A stretch of DNA of 64,000 bases from Novosphingobium colocasiae (lineage in GTDB: Bacteria; Pseudomonadota; Alphaproteobacteria; Sphingomonadales; Sphingomonadaceae), in the NCBI RefSeq assembly GCF_014652555.1, contig NZ_BMZA01000004.1:62001-126000 (forward strand). The letters are read 5' to 3'. Positions 35,352 to 44,545 of this stretch are shown here, one piece after another (the first letter of the stretch is position 1; the number at the start of each line of letters is the position of its first letter). The notes under the pieces are model-generated. The model had not been told where the DNA came from and did not search any database. It saw only the letters and a list, made by a program, of their open reading frames with translations. Both the position numbers and the translations under genes were made by a program.

Positions 35352-36815
35352 ATGAAAGTCCAGTTTCTCGACGCGGTCTCCGCTTCCCCGTCGCGCCTGA
35401 TCGTCCGTCCGGTGAACCTGGACGCGGTGCCGGCCGATCTCGAACCGGTGCTGGCGCAGGCTGCCAGGATAGCCCGGTTCACCGGCAAGGCGGGGCAGAT
35501 CTTCGAAGGATTCGCCGAACGGTCAGGCGATGTGGCGCGCATCGCGCTGGTCGGCATCGGTGCGGCCGGCGGGGATGACCGTGCCGGAGCGATCGAACGC
35601 GCAGGCGCTACCGCTGTCGCGAAGTATCTGACTTCGGGGGAAACCGCGCTGACTTTCGACCTCACCGGCAGCGGCTTTTCGGCGGCCGATGCGGTCGGCC
35701 TGGCACTGGGCGCGCAACTGCGCAGTTGGCGGCACGATCGCTATCGCACCAAGCTTTCGGACGATGCCAGGCCCTCGCTCGCCGAAATCACCGTGATCGG
35801 CGCGCCTGAAGGTGCGGCCGGGCTGTGGGAGGTCGAACAGGCCGTGGGGCAGGGGGTGATGTTTACCCGCGAACTCGTCACCGAACCGGCGAACGTCATT
35901 TATCCCGAAAGCTTCGTGGAACGCTGCATCGCGCGGATGGAAGGCACCGGCCTCAAGCTGCGCGTGCTGGACGACAAGGAAATGGCAGCGCTCGGCATGG
36001 GCGCGCTGCTGGGCGTGGCGCAGGGCTCGGTCCGTCCGGCGCGGCTGCTGGTGATGGAATGGAACGGCGGCGCAGAGGGTGAAAAGCCGGTCGCCTTCGT
36101 CGGCAAGGGAGTCACTTTCGACACCGGCGGGATCAGCATCAAGCCCGCCGCCGGCATGGAAGACATGAAGTGGGACATGGGCGGGGCCGGCGCGGTGGCG
36201 GGCACCATGCTGGCGCTGGCGCTGCGCAAGGCGAAGGCCAACGTGGTCGGCCTGTGCGGGCTGGTGGAAAACATGCCCGACGGCAACGCCCAGCGGCCGG
36301 GCGATGTCGTCACCTCGATGTCGGGACAGACGATCGAGGTCATCAATACCGATGCCGAAGGCCGGCTGGTCCTGTGCGACGTTCTGACCTTTGCCCAGCG
36401 CGAATTCGCGCCGGTCCGAATTGTCGATCTCGCCACCCTTACCGGCGCGATCATCCTCAGCCTTGCTCACGAATATGCCGGGCTGTTTTCAAACGACGAT
36501 GCGCTGGCCGGCGCGCTCACCGCGGCGGGCGATGCCAGCGGCGACAAGCTGTGGCGCTTCCCGCTGGGCCCGTCCTACGACAAGATGATCGACAGCCCGA
36601 TCGCAGACATGAAGAACACCGGTGCCCGGTTCGGCGGCTCGATCACGGCAGCGCAGTTCCTCAAGCGCTTCATCGAGAACGACACCCCTTGGGCGCACCT
36701 GGATATCGCCGGCACTGTCTGGGCCGACAAGCCGGGTGCCACCTGGGAAAAGGGTGCGACCGGGTACGGCGTGCGCCTGCTCGACCGGTTCGTGCGCGAT
36801 ACGCTCGAAGCCTGA
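35352..36815 (+). CDS. pepA: leucyl aminopeptidase (M17)
   Basis: 487 residues with an M17 catalytic domain in the second half. Signature NTDAEGRLVL carries metal ligands and the catalytic Arg, and VGKGVTFDTGGISIKPAAGM holds the first Lys/Asp pair. The N-terminal domain is variable, as in the family. The enzyme releases N-terminal residues from peptides using two metal ions. CAGGAG lies 5 bases before the ATG at 35352, so the upstream TTG at 35334 is unlikely. holC follows after 26 bases. Confidence 0.95.
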   Translation: MKVQFLDAVSASPSRLIVRPVNLDAVPADLEPVLAQAARIARFTGKAGQIFEGFAERSGDVARIALVGIGAAGGDDRAGAIERAGATAVAKYLTSGETALTFDLTGSGFSAADAVGLALGAQLRSWRHDRYRTKLSDDARPSLAEITVIGAPEGAAGLWEVEQAVGQGVMFTRELVTEPANVIYPESFVERCIARMEGTGLKLRVLDDKEMAALGMGALLGVAQGSVRPARLLVMEWNGGAEGEKPVAFVGKGVTFDTGGISIKPAAGMEDMKWDMGGAGAVAGTMLALALRKAKANVVGLCGLVENMPDGNAQRPGDVVTSMSGQTIEVINTDAEGRLVLCDVLTFAQREFAPVRIVDLATLTGAIILSLAHEYAGLFSNDDALAGALTAAGDASGDKLWRFPLGPSYDKMIDSPIADMKNTGARFGGSITAAQFLKRFIENDTPWAHLDIAGTVWADKPGATWEKGATGYGVRLLDRFVRDTLEA

Positions 36816-36841
36816 TCGAAAGGATCGGGCGGATCGGGGCC

Positions 36842-37279
36842 ATGCAGGTCGATTTCTACCACCTCACGCGCGATCCGCTGGGCGGGGCGCTGGCGTTGAT
36901 CGCCGGCAAGGCCACGGCGGGCGGAGAGCGCATGGTGGTGGTGTCGGGCGACGCGGCGCAGCGCAAGGCGCTGTCGCAGGCGCTGTGGTCGGCATCGCCC
37001 ACCAGCTTCCTTGCCAATGGCGAGGCAGATGAACCGCATGCCGAACGTCAGCCCATCGTCCTGTCCGATCAGCCGGTAGCGGTGAACGGCGCGCGCTTTC
37101 TGGCGATCGTCGACAATGTCTGGCGCGACGGGGAGGAAGCGTTCGCGCGCACCTTCTTCTTTTTCGAGGATCATGACCGCGATGCTGCGCGGGCGGCGTG
37201 GGCGATGCTGGGCAAGCGCGAGGGCGTGGTGCGCAATTACTGGAAGCAGGATGGCGGCCGCTGGGTTCGCGCCGGATAA
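36842..37279 (+). CDS. holC: DNA polymerase III chi subunit
   Basis: 145 residues with the HolC fold: the start VDFYHLTRDPLGGALALIAG, a central LWSASPTSFLANG and the strand pair PIVLSDQPVAVNGARFLAIV. Chi links the clamp loader to SSB on the lagging strand. The family's C-terminal RNYWKQ ending is present. pepA-holC adjacency is common in alphaproteobacteria and other groups, supporting the call. Confidence 0.92.
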   Translation: MQVDFYHLTRDPLGGALALIAGKATAGGERMVVVSGDAAQRKALSQALWSASPTSFLANGEADEPHAERQPIVLSDQPVAVNGARFLAIVDNVWRDGEEAFARTFFFFEDHDRDAARAAWAMLGKREGVVRNYWKQDGGRWVRAG

Positions 37280-37360
37280 GGCGATCCTTGCGATGGCGTA
37301 CAAAGGCGGGTAGGGGCGCGCCCAACAGCTCCCACACCATAATGCGCAAGGAACAAGACG

Positions 37361-37783
37361 ATGGCGGTTACCCGCACCTTCTCGATCATCAAGCCCGACG
37401 CCACCCGCCGCAACCTGACCGGCGGCGTCACCAAGATGCTTGAGGATGCCGGCCTGCGCGTCGTCGCCTCGAAGCGCATCCAGATGACCAAGGAACAGGC
37501 CGAAGGCTTCTACGCCGTCCACGCCGAGCGTCCGTTCTTCAACGATCTGGTTTCGTTTATGATCTCCGGCCCGGTGGTCGTGCAGGTGCTCGAAGGCGAA
37601 GATGCCGTGAAGCGCAACCGCGACGTCATGGGCGCAACCAACCCAGAGAACGCCGACGAGGGCACCATCCGCAAGACCTACGCCGAATCGATCGAAGCCA
37701 ACTCGGTCCACGGCTCGGACTCGGAAGAGAACGCCGCGATCGAGATCGCCTATTTCTTCAAGCCGGAAGAAATCGTCGGCTGA
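37361..37783 (+). CDS. ndk: nucleoside diphosphate kinase
   Basis: 140 residues, standard length. The catalytic His is in the segment [15 protein letters not shown]-binding signs are [12 protein letters not shown] at the start and [15 protein letters not shown]. It balances nucleoside triphosphates by phosphate transfer through the His. AAGGAAC stands 9 bases before the ATG. A strong terminator follows. Confidence 0.97.
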   Translation: MAVTRTFSIIKPDATRRNLTGGVTKMLEDAGLRVVASKRIQMTKEQAEGFYAVHAERPFFNDLVSFMISGPVVVQVLEGEDAVKRNRDVMGATNPENADEGTIRKTYAESIEANSVHGSDSEENAAIEIAYFFKPEEIVG

Positions 37784-37803
37784 TCACGCTTTCGCGTCAG
37801 CGA

Positions 37804-37840
37804 TGAAAAAGGGCCGTCGGAGCGATCCGGCGGCCCTTTT
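37804..37840 (+). terminator. intrinsic terminator after ndk
   Basis: AAAAGGGCCG-T-CGG pairs with CCG-G-CGGCCCTTTT around AGCGAT, and the stem itself ends in a T-run. The A-rich left edge makes it potentially bidirectional. It lies 21 bases after the ndk stop. Confidence 0.85.
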
Positions 37841-37915
37841 CGTTGCGCGGCGATGGACAGGACCATTGCGATCGGCAAGATGCGTGAGGTCAAGGAAACG
37901 GTGCGGGAGGCTACG

Positions 37916-38161
37916 ATGCAAGGCATGGGCGCAGGGGACGATAGCTGTCCGTTCAGCTTCAACTTCGATCCTGACAGCTTCAAGCCGGGTGATACCGTAA
38001 GCTATCGCGTCTCCGGTTCGCTATCGGGCTTCCCGTTTGTCGGCACCCTCATCGAAGTGGGGGCGGACTACGTCGTTATCCAGGGCGCGCCCGACAAGCC
38101 GGACGAAGTCTATCGCGGCACCCGCGAAAGCCGGCCGTTGGTGGATTACGACCAGATCTGA
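37916..38161 (+). CDS. conserved hypothetical protein, 81 aa
   Basis: A small acidic protein. The core FKPGDTVSYRVSGSLSGFPF followed by VGTLIEVGADYVVIQGAP suggests an SH3- or Sm-like beta-barrel. The start at ATG 37916 is chosen because GGGAGG lies 5 bases before it; earlier ATGs at 37853 and 37880 have no such site. I do not recognise the family. It stands alone between the ndk terminator and the DUF2946 gene. Confidence 0.65.
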   Translation: MQGMGAGDDSCPFSFNFDPDSFKPGDTVSYRVSGSLSGFPFVGTLIEVGADYVVIQGAPDKPDEVYRGTRESRPLVDYDQI

Positions 38162-38210
38162 CCGGCCCGTCAGGTTGACGGGATGGCACGGCTGCGCCAA
38201 GGGCGCGGCC

Positions 38211-38609
38211 ATGGGGGACTTGCGCCGATGGATTGAAGCACGCGGGCTGCTGGCGCTGCTGGCGCTGCTGGCGGTGCTTCTTGTCCTGACGCTGCGGCTG
38301 GCACTGCCCGGCGGGGTCATGCCCCGGATCGAGGATGGCCGCGTGGTCGCCGCGCTGTGCAACGGCGGTGGCACGGTGCTGATCTCGGGGCAGGACCGCA
38401 ATGCACCCGATCAGGGCGCGCACGATACGCCTTGCGTGTTCTGCGCGCTGGCGCTGGCAGCACTGGGCGGCGGCGATGCCCCGCTTGTCGCAGCCGTATC
38501 CTCACCCGATCCTTTTCCCGAACCCACGGCACAGCAGGCGCTGCTGCTGCCGATACCTCCACGATCACGGCCGCCTTCGCAAGCGCCGCCAAGGGCCCGC
38601 TCCGCCTGA
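38211..38609 (+). CDS. DUF2946-like protein
   Basis: 132 residues. An N-terminal membrane helix (LLALLALLAVLLVLTLRLAL) is followed by a periplasmic segment with LCNGGGTVLIS and a Cys pair in TPCVFCALAL, then a second hydrophobic stretch and a Pro-rich tail. This layout fits DUF2946, a family usually found near copper-related outer-membrane receptors. It precedes an outer-membrane protein and opposes a TlpA thioredoxin, consistent with a copper or thiol role. The call is moderate. Confidence 0.65.
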   Translation: MGDLRRWIEARGLLALLALLAVLLVLTLRLALPGGVMPRIEDGRVVAALCNGGGTVLISGQDRNAPDQGAHDTPCVFCALALAALGGGDAPLVAAVSSPDPFPEPTAQQALLLPIPPRSRPPSQAPPRARSA

Positions 38610-38671
38610 CAATCCGCTGATGATGTTCGCGACGCGGCCCACCCGGGCGTGCCGCCACGGAGTATGCCAAA

Positions 38672-39622
38672 ATGAAATCCTTCCACTTCGCGGCAGCCCT
38701 TGCCGCGGTTCTGCCCGCGCCTGCTTTTGCCTGCGCCTCGTGCGGCTGCACGTTCACGTCCGACTGGCTCTCCCAAGGGCTGGTGACCCAGCCCGGCCAA
38801 GCAGTGACCATCCGCTACGACTATATCCCGCAGACCGATCTGAGAACCGGCACCGGCAAGGTCGATGCGGCCGATCTTGACCTGCCCAACGAGCGGGAGA
38901 TCGAACGGTCCACTTACAACCACATCGCCACGCTGGCCTATGACCGCCAGTTCGCGAATGACTTCGGATTCAACCTTGCGGTGCCATGGATCAGCCGACC
39001 GCATCGCACTATCGCCGAAGATACCGTGGCGGTGACCCGCTCTACCGGCGCGGGGATCGGCGATGTGCGGCTGGTCGGTCGCTGGCAGGGGCTGTCGACG
39101 CCGAACGGCATCACCGGCCTCCAGCTAGGCGTGGTTCTGCCCACCGGATCGACAAAGAAGCGCTTCGCATCGGGGCCCGAAGCGGGCGAGGAGATCGACC
39201 GGGGGTTGCAGCCCGGCACGGGAACGGTTCAGGCGATCGTCGGTGCTTATCACTACAGCACGATCGCGCCGTCGCTGGCGCTGGTGCTTCAGGGGCAGGT
39301 GCAGTTTGCGATGCACGGCCATGACGGGTTCCGGCCCGGCACGCTGGGCGAAGCATCGGCGTCACTGCGCTATCTGGGATGGCAGGCGGTGACGCCCGAA
39401 CTCCAGATCAATGGCCGCATCAACGGGCGGGACAAGGGCGTTCAGGCCGATCGGACCAACAGCGGCGGTGAACAGGTCTACCTCTCGCCCGGAGCCAGCG
39501 TGAAGCTGACCTCCAGCCTGTCCGCCTTCGGGCTGGTACAGGTGCCGCTCTACCAGCGGGTGAAGGGCTGGCAATTGACCCCCAAGGTCATTGCCTCAAC
39601 CGGATTGCAAATGCGGTTCTAG
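38672..39622 (+). CDS. outer-membrane beta-barrel protein, transporter-like
   Basis: 316 residues. A short signal peptide ends at PAFA, and the mature N-terminus starts CASCGCTF, an unusual cluster of three Cys within seven residues. Alternating beta-strands with turn-rich loops follow, and the protein ends in LQMRF with the terminal Phe of outer-membrane barrels. It resembles the family annotated as phenol-degradation MetA-like or transporter proteins. The Cys cluster could bind a metal. It overlaps the convergent TlpA gene by 4 bases at the stops. Confidence 0.72.
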   Translation: MKSFHFAAALAAVLPAPAFACASCGCTFTSDWLSQGLVTQPGQAVTIRYDYIPQTDLRTGTGKVDAADLDLPNEREIERSTYNHIATLAYDRQFANDFGFNLAVPWISRPHRTIAEDTVAVTRSTGAGIGDVRLVGRWQGLSTPNGITGLQLGVVLPTGSTKKRFASGPEAGEEIDRGLQPGTGTVQAIVGAYHYSTIAPSLALVLQGQVQFAMHGHDGFRPGTLGEASASLRYLGWQAVTPELQINGRINGRDKGVQADRTNSGGEQVYLSPGASVKLTSSLSAFGLVQVPLYQRVKGWQLTPKVIASTGLQMRF

Positions 39623-40134
39623 CGTTCCGCACTCAGCGTGGCGAGGATGCGGTCGAGGGTCGGCCCGTCGAGCGTGTCCTTGCCGGCACGGAAGGTGTAG
39701 CGCAGCCGTCCGTCACGGCCGTAGATGCGCGTTTCGGGAAGCGCGCCGGGCACTTGCGATGGCTTGATCGACGTGTCGGCCAGCCGCGCCAGCGGGAAGC
39801 TGACCCGGACGGCGCGTCTGATTTTGTCGCGCGAGGCACCGCTGTCGAGGGCGATGCCGATCATCTCCACCGCTTCGCCGTGGAACCGGGCATAAGCGGC
39901 GTCCAGCATCGGCATTTCGACGCGGCACGGCGCGCACCATGTCGCCCAGTAATTGACGACCACCACCTTGCGATCAGCGGCGCTCAGATCGAGGTTTGCG
40001 CCATCGATAGTAGTCGCGCGCCATGCGGGGAACCGAGTGGCCGGCGCTGCCGCGAGCGACAGTCCGGCGCAAAGACATGCCATTAGTGCAAACTTCGCTT
40101 GCGACGCCGAAGCTTTTCCAAGGAATTGGATCAT
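39619..40134 (-). CDS. TlpA-family thioredoxin-like protein
   Basis: 171 residues. An N-terminal hydrophobic stretch (FALMACLCAGLSLAAAPA) acts as signal or anchor. The thioredoxin fold carries VVVVNYWATWCAPCRVEMPM with the W-C-A-P-C active site and a cis-Pro region near SQVPGALPET. It should be a periplasmic reductant or thiol relay. The ATG at 40134 is used; earlier in-frame codons lack a signal-like start. Its stop overlaps that of the opposing barrel gene, whose CASCGC cluster could be a redox client. Confidence 0.85.
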   Translation of the reverse strand: MIQFLGKASASQAKFALMACLCAGLSLAAAPATRFPAWRATTIDGANLDLSAADRKVVVVNYWATWCAPCRVEMPMLDAAYARFHGEAVEMIGIALDSGASRDKIRRAVRVSFPLARLADTSIKPSQVPGALPETRIYGRDGRLRYTFRAGKDTLDGPTLDRILATLSAER

Positions 40135-40141
40135 GGCCGGC

Positions 40142-40414
40142 CTAGATCCAGTCGGATCGGGCAACTTTTCGCGCACCGACCCAGATTGCTGCTCCGCCAA
40201 TTCCGACTGTTAAGACTGTCAGAAACACAATGCCGGCTGCAAGTGGGCGTCGTGCATTGGATGCAGCAATGGATGCGTTGCATTCTGCCGTCCCGGGGTC
40301 GGGGCCGTGCCCTTCACCGTCTGTACAATCCGCGGGAGCGGTGTAGGCTCGCAATGCCGCTAAAGTGGCGAGGAGCGTCAGAATTATCGCGAATCGTAGC
40401 GTTTTCTTGGGCAT
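40142..40414 (-). CDS. small two-helix membrane protein, 90 aa
   Basis: Start MPKKTLRFAIILTLLATLAA is a signal or first helix, followed by a Cys-containing loop (PADCTDGEGH ... GTAECNASIA) and a second helix (LAAGIVFLTVLTVGIGGAAI, then W). The two loop Cys could pair in the periplasm. The ATG at 40414 lies 5 bases after the purN-mmcQ stop, so it may be the last gene of that operon. No family is recognised. Confidence 0.6.
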   Translation of the reverse strand: MPKKTLRFAIILTLLATLAALRAYTAPADCTDGEGHGPDPGTAECNASIAASNARRPLAAGIVFLTVLTVGIGGAAIWVGARKVARSDWI

Positions 40415-40419
40415 CTTCG

Positions 40420-41373
40420 TTAGAACGCATCCGCCGCATCCAGCAGCACCGTCAGCCGCTTCGGCGCGACCGCGCGCCAAGATCGCGCCAGCCACGCGCC
40501 CACATCGTCCCAGTCCACACCACCGCGATCGAGCCGCATGCCGATCCAGCCATCGCCAAAATAGGCGGGGCGGAAGAACCGTTCTTCATCCCGCTCGATC
40601 AGCAGGCCCTGTTCCTCCACGCCGCTGATCTTGACCAGCAGGGCGATGCGGCCGTCGCCGTGGTGGTCGGCGGTGAAATAGGCGAACTTCTTGCCCTTGG
40701 TCACGCCGAAGCAGGGCATGCCGTGGCTGACGATCTCGTCGCTTTCCGGCAGCGCCAGCGCGCGTTCGCGCACCCGTTCGGCCAGCCAGTCGGGATCGCG
40801 CTCGCGGCTGACGAGGCGGGCGAGGCACCGCGAATAGAGCTGGTGTTCGGCGATCAGCACCCGCGCGGCGAGGCTTTCTGCGGTATCGCCCGGGACAATC
40901 GCCACCGGGGTCTGGCCCAGGATCGGACCGTCATCGAGTTCGGCGGTGACGAGGTGGACGGTGACGCCGCCGTGGCTGTCCCCCGCCGCGATGGCGCGGT
41001 CATGCGTGTGCAGGCCGGTGTACTTGGGTAGCAGCGAAGGGTGGATGTTGACCATCCGGCCTTCCCACGCGGATACGAAGTCCTCCGTCAGGATGCGCAT
41101 GTACCCGGCCAGTGCCACCCATTGGGCCCCGCTGGCGCGAATCGCCGCGTCCATCGCCGCGTCATGTTCGGCGCGTTTCATGCCCTTGTGCGAAAGCGCA
41201 AAGGTGGCGATGCCTTCCGCCTCGGCCAGCCGCAGACCCTTCGCATCGGGATCGTTGGCAGCGACGAGGACGATTTCGTAAGGGCAATCCTCGGCGCGGC
41301 TGGCGTAGAGCAGGGCGGCCATGTTGGTGCCGCTGCCCGAGATCAGCACGGCGACCTTGGCCCGATCAGGCAA
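40420..41373 (-). CDS. purN: GAR formyltransferase PurN fused to MmcQ/YjbR domain
   Basis: 317 residues in two domains. Residues 1 to about 190 are Pur[18 protein letters not shown], the catalytic [18 protein letters not shown] with Asn and His, and [12 protein letters not shown] with the catalytic Asp. Residues about 200-315 are an MmcQ/YjbR-like DNA-binding fold: [20 protein letters not shown] and [20 protein letters not shown]. PurN uses 10-formyl-THF in de novo purine synthesis. The start is TTG 41373, giving [10 protein letters not shown], overlapping purM's end by 8 bases. The fused domain's job is unknown. Confidence 0.93.
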   Translation of the reverse strand: MPDRAKVAVLISGSGTNMAALLYASRAEDCPYEIVLVAANDPDAKGLRLAEAEGIATFALSHKGMKRAEHDAAMDAAIRASGAQWVALAGYMRILTEDFVSAWEGRMVNIHPSLLPKYTGLHTHDRAIAAGDSHGGVTVHLVTAELDDGPILGQTPVAIVPGDTAESLAARVLIAEHQLYSRCLARLVSRERDPDWLAERVRERALALPESDEIVSHGMPCFGVTKGKKFAYFTADHHGDGRIALLVKISGVEEQGLLIERDEERFFRPAYFGDGWIGMRLDRGGVDWDDVGAWLARSWRAVAPKRLTVLLDAADAF

Positions 41374-42469
41374 GGTGGACGGCCTCCCACACCGCGCGCG
41401 CCGACCAGTCTTCGGCGGTTCCCTGCACGGTGCAGCCCTTTGGCCCCGGCTCGATCGCGCCGATCACGTGGACCGTCTCGCCCGCCGCTTCGAGATCGGC
41501 TTGGAGCGCGGCTGCTTCGTCTGCCGCCACGGCCAGCACCATGCCGATCCCGCAGTTGAAGGTGCGGGCCATCTCGCCCGGCTCGATATTGCCCTGCGCC
41601 TGCAGGAACGCCATCAGCCGCGGCTGGGTCCAGGCACCGGCATCGATGCGCGCGTGGCAGCCATCGGGCAGCACGCGGGGGATGTTTTCCAGCAGGCCGC
41701 CGCCGGTGATGTGCGCCAGCGCATGGATGCGGCCCGCGCGGATGAAGGGCAGCAGGCTTTTCACGTAGATCCGCGTCGGCGCGATCAAGGCGTCGATCAG
41801 CTTGGTGTCCTGATCGAACAGCGCCGGCCGGTCGAGCTTCCAGCCCTTGTCGGCGGCGAGACGGCGGACCAGCGAATAGCCGTTCGAATGGACGCCCGAA
41901 GAAGCAAGGCCGAGCAGCACATCGCCGACGCCCACCTTGTCACCGGTCAACTGCTCGCCGCGCTCCACCGCGCCGACGCAGAAGCCGGCCAGATCATAGT
42001 CGCCCGCGCCGTACATGCCGGGCATTTCCGCCGTCTCGCCGCCGATCAGCGCGCAGCCGGCCATCCGGCACCCTTCGGCAATGCCGGCGACGACGCGCGT
42101 GGCGACGCCGTTCTCCAGCTTGCCCGTGGCGAAATAATCGAGGAAGAACAGCGGTTCAGCGCCCTGCACAATGAGATCGTTGACGCACATGGCAACCAGA
42201 TCGATGCCGATGTGATCGTGGCGATCAGAATCGATCGCCAGCTTGACCTTGGTGCCCACGCCATCGTTGGCGGCGACCAGCAGCGGGTCCTTGTACCCGG
42301 CCGCGCGCGGATCGAAGAAGCCGCCGAAGCCGCCAAGCTCGGCGTCGGCCCCGGGCCGGGCGGTGGACTTCGCCAGCGGGCCGATGGCCTTGACCAGGGC
42401 GTTTCCGGCCGCGATCGAGACGCCGGCCTGCTCGTAACTGTAGCTCTTGGGGGAGTTATCGTCGGACAT
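41366..42469 (-). CDS. purM: AIR synthase (phosphoribosylformylglycinamidine cyclo-ligase)
   Basis: 367 residues. Markers are [20 protein letters not shown] at the start, [19 protein letters not shown] nucleotide text (here [20 protein letters not shown]), [12 protein letters not shown] and [15 protein letters not shown]. It closes the imidazole ring of AIR with ATP. The ATG at 42469 is used. It is translated just ahead of purN with an 8-base overlap and is divergent from the gene at 42541. Confidence 0.96.
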   Translation of the reverse strand: MSDDNSPKSYSYEQAGVSIAAGNALVKAIGPLAKSTARPGADAELGGFGGFFDPRAAGYKDPLLVAANDGVGTKVKLAIDSDRHDHIGIDLVAMCVNDLIVQGAEPLFFLDYFATGKLENGVATRVVAGIAEGCRMAGCALIGGETAEMPGMYGAGDYDLAGFCVGAVERGEQLTGDKVGVGDVLLGLASSGVHSNGYSLVRRLAADKGWKLDRPALFDQDTKLIDALIAPTRIYVKSLLPFIRAGRIHALAHITGGGLLENIPRVLPDGCHARIDAGAWTQPRLMAFLQAQGNIEPGEMARTFNCGIGMVLAVAADEAAALQADLEAAGETVHVIGAIEPGPKGCTVQGTAEDWSARAVWEAVHLA

Positions 42470-42540
42470 TGCGGCCGCATAGTGCTTTACGGCTTGGATT
42501 TCCATCGCCGTTTGGGCAAAAGGCGCATGCTTTTCGACCT

Positions 42541-43827
42541 ATGACCATGGCCTTTCCCCAAAAATCCTCGCAGATCCTGCGCAAAGGCCGTTTCGCCGCC
42601 GGTACGCCCGGCCGCCGCGCGGCAGTGATGGCCGGCGTTGCGGCACTGGCGATCGCGGGCGTGGCGGGCACCTCGCGGCTGATCGCCCAGATCGAAGGCG
42701 ATCGCGGCATTGCCCCGGTGATGACCTCGCAGGATATCGAAGTGTCCGGGATAGACGTCGATGTCACCGGCAAGACCGGCGCGGATGCGCGGCTGGCGGG
42801 GTGGAAAGAGGCGGAAAAGCTGGCGTGGAAGAAGATCGGCGGGCCGGACATGCCGATCGAATCGATCGACGCGATGGTTTCGTCCGTGGTCATCGAACGC
42901 GAACAGGTCGGCCCGCATCGCTATATCGCGCGGCTTGGCGTGATTTTCGACAAGGCGAAGTCGGGCGGCATCATCACCGCCGGTGGCACGATCACGCGCT
43001 CTGCCCCGATGCTGACGATCCCGGTGCTCTATTCGGGCGGCGTTGCGCAAGTCTATGAAGTGCGCGGCCCCTGGCAGCGCGCCTGGGCCGAATACCAGGA
43101 TGCCCAAAGCCCGATCGATTACGTGCGGCCTTCGGGCTCCGGCGGCGAATCGCTGATCCTCACCGCCGGGCAGGTCGGCCGGCACAGCCGCCTGTGGTGG
43201 CGCAACCTGCTCGACCAGTTCGAAGCGTCGGACGTGCTGGTGCCGGTGGCCCGGCTGGAACGGCAGTGGCCGGGCGGACCGGTGATGGGCACGTTCACTG
43301 CCCGCTACGGCCCGGACAACCGCTTCCTCGGCAGTTTCAGGCTCAAGGCCGCGAACGAGCAGGATCTGCCGCGCATGCTAGACGATGCCGTACTGCGCAT
43401 CGACCAGCTCTATCGCGGCGCGCTGGCGCAGGGGCTGCTGACCCCTGATCCCACGCTGACCGCCGGGCAGGCGGTCTACGACGGGGCCTTCGCCGAACTG
43501 CGCGACAAGCTGATGCCCAAGGCGTCGGACCTGCCGACTGCGCCGCAGGCCGGCCCGCAGATCACGCTGGACCAGACCGTGCTGGGCGAGACGGCAGAGG
43601 TTTCGGTCCAGTTCGCCACCCCCGATGCCGCCGCCGTCGACGCGGCGCTGGCCGCCGTTCGCGGCGTGCCGGGCGTGCGCGGCGCGGCGACCGTGAGCCT
43701 GGCGATCGGCGGCACCTCGGTCATGCGGGTTTCCGTGGTCGGCGGGGCGGAGCGGCTGGCGGGGGCGCTCAAGGCGCAGGGCTGGAATGTCTCTGGCGGC
43801 GGCGCTACCCTGCGCATCAGCCGCTGA
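42541..43827 (+). CDS. secreted or membrane-bound protein with C-terminal HMA-like domain
   Basis: 428 residues. A basic N-terminus precedes one hydrophobic segment (AAVMAGVAALAIAGVAGTSR), suggesting a signal or anchor. Residues about 60-330 have no named domain that I can assign (WKEAEKLAWKKIGGPDMPIE, IARLGVIFDKAKSGGI). The last 75 residues (VSVQFATPDAAAVDAALAAV ... LAGALKAQGWNVSGGG) look like a ferredoxin-type HMA fold without the metal-binding C-x-x-C. It lies between divergent purM and the replication regulator hdaA, 40 bases upstream of the latter. Function unknown. Confidence 0.7.
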   Translation: MTMAFPQKSSQILRKGRFAAGTPGRRAAVMAGVAALAIAGVAGTSRLIAQIEGDRGIAPVMTSQDIEVSGIDVDVTGKTGADARLAGWKEAEKLAWKKIGGPDMPIESIDAMVSSVVIEREQVGPHRYIARLGVIFDKAKSGGIITAGGTITRSAPMLTIPVLYSGGVAQVYEVRGPWQRAWAEYQDAQSPIDYVRPSGSGGESLILTAGQVGRHSRLWWRNLLDQFEASDVLVPVARLERQWPGGPVMGTFTARYGPDNRFLGSFRLKAANEQDLPRMLDDAVLRIDQLYRGALAQGLLTPDPTLTAGQAVYDGAFAELRDKLMPKASDLPTAPQAGPQITLDQTVLGETAEVSVQFATPDAAAVDAALAAVRGVPGVRGAATVSLAIGGTSVMRVSVVGGAERLAGALKAQGWNVSGGGATLRISR

Positions 43828-43867
43828 TCCCGGCGGCCTCGCCCGAACGATTTCCGGCACCCCGGCC

Positions 43868-44488
43868 ATGCGACAGATCGCCCTTCCGTTCCCGTCCGAT
43901 GCCCGTGATCCTTCGCGGATCATCGTCGGCACCGGCAACGGCCACGTCATTGACGCGCTGGGAGAGCCGGCGCGCTGGCCGTTCCGCACCGCGCTGCTGT
44001 CTGGCCCGCCGCGATCGGGAAAGTCGCTGCTGGCCCGTTGGTTCGTCGATGCCGGGATGGGCGATGCGGTGGACGATGCCGACCGGATGGACGAAACCGC
44101 GCTGTTCCATGCCTGGAACCGGGCGCAGGAAAGCGGCCGGCCGCTGCTGATCGTCAGTGCCCTGCCTTATGGCAACGGGGCCGGGCGCTGGCAGGTGGTA
44201 CTCCCCGATCTCGCCTCACGCCTCGGCGCGGCGCTCGCGCTGGAAATCGGCCCGCCCGATGATGAAAGCATGGCCGCGCTGCTGGGCGTGCAGGCCGAGA
44301 TGCGCGGGCTGGTGCTTGACGAAAGTGCAACCACTTATCTTGTAGGACGGGTGGAGCGTAGCCATCTGGCGGCTGAACGCCTCGTTGCGGCGATCGACCG
44401 GCTCAGCCTGGAGCGCAAGCAGGCCCCTGGAATCGCCATCTGGCGTGATGCGCTGGAAGAGATTATGGGGCCCGGCAAACCGGAGTGA
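43868..44488 (+). CDS. hdaA: DnaA-related regulator HdaA
   Basis: 206 residues. It starts MRQIALPFPSDARDPSRIIV, containing the QxxLPF beta-clamp-binding peptide that defines Hda proteins. A shortened AAA+ domain follows, with GPPRSGKSLLARWF as the Walker A loop and VDDADRMDET as Walker B. Hda-type proteins, with the loaded clamp, switch DnaA to the ADP form after initiation. It is smaller than E. coli Hda (about 230) but normal for alphaproteobacteria. A cysE gene follows after 57 bases. Confidence 0.88.
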   Translation: MRQIALPFPSDARDPSRIIVGTGNGHVIDALGEPARWPFRTALLSGPPRSGKSLLARWFVDAGMGDAVDDADRMDETALFHAWNRAQESGRPLLIVSALPYGNGAGRWQVVLPDLASRLGAALALEIGPPDDESMAALLGVQAEMRGLVLDESATTYLVGRVERSHLAAERLVAAIDRLSLERKQAPGIAIWRDALEEIMGPGKPE

Positions 44489-44545
44489 AGGCTGGTCGCG
44501 GCGGTGGGGCTTGCCACGCGACGGAATTGATGGGAAATTTAGGCC

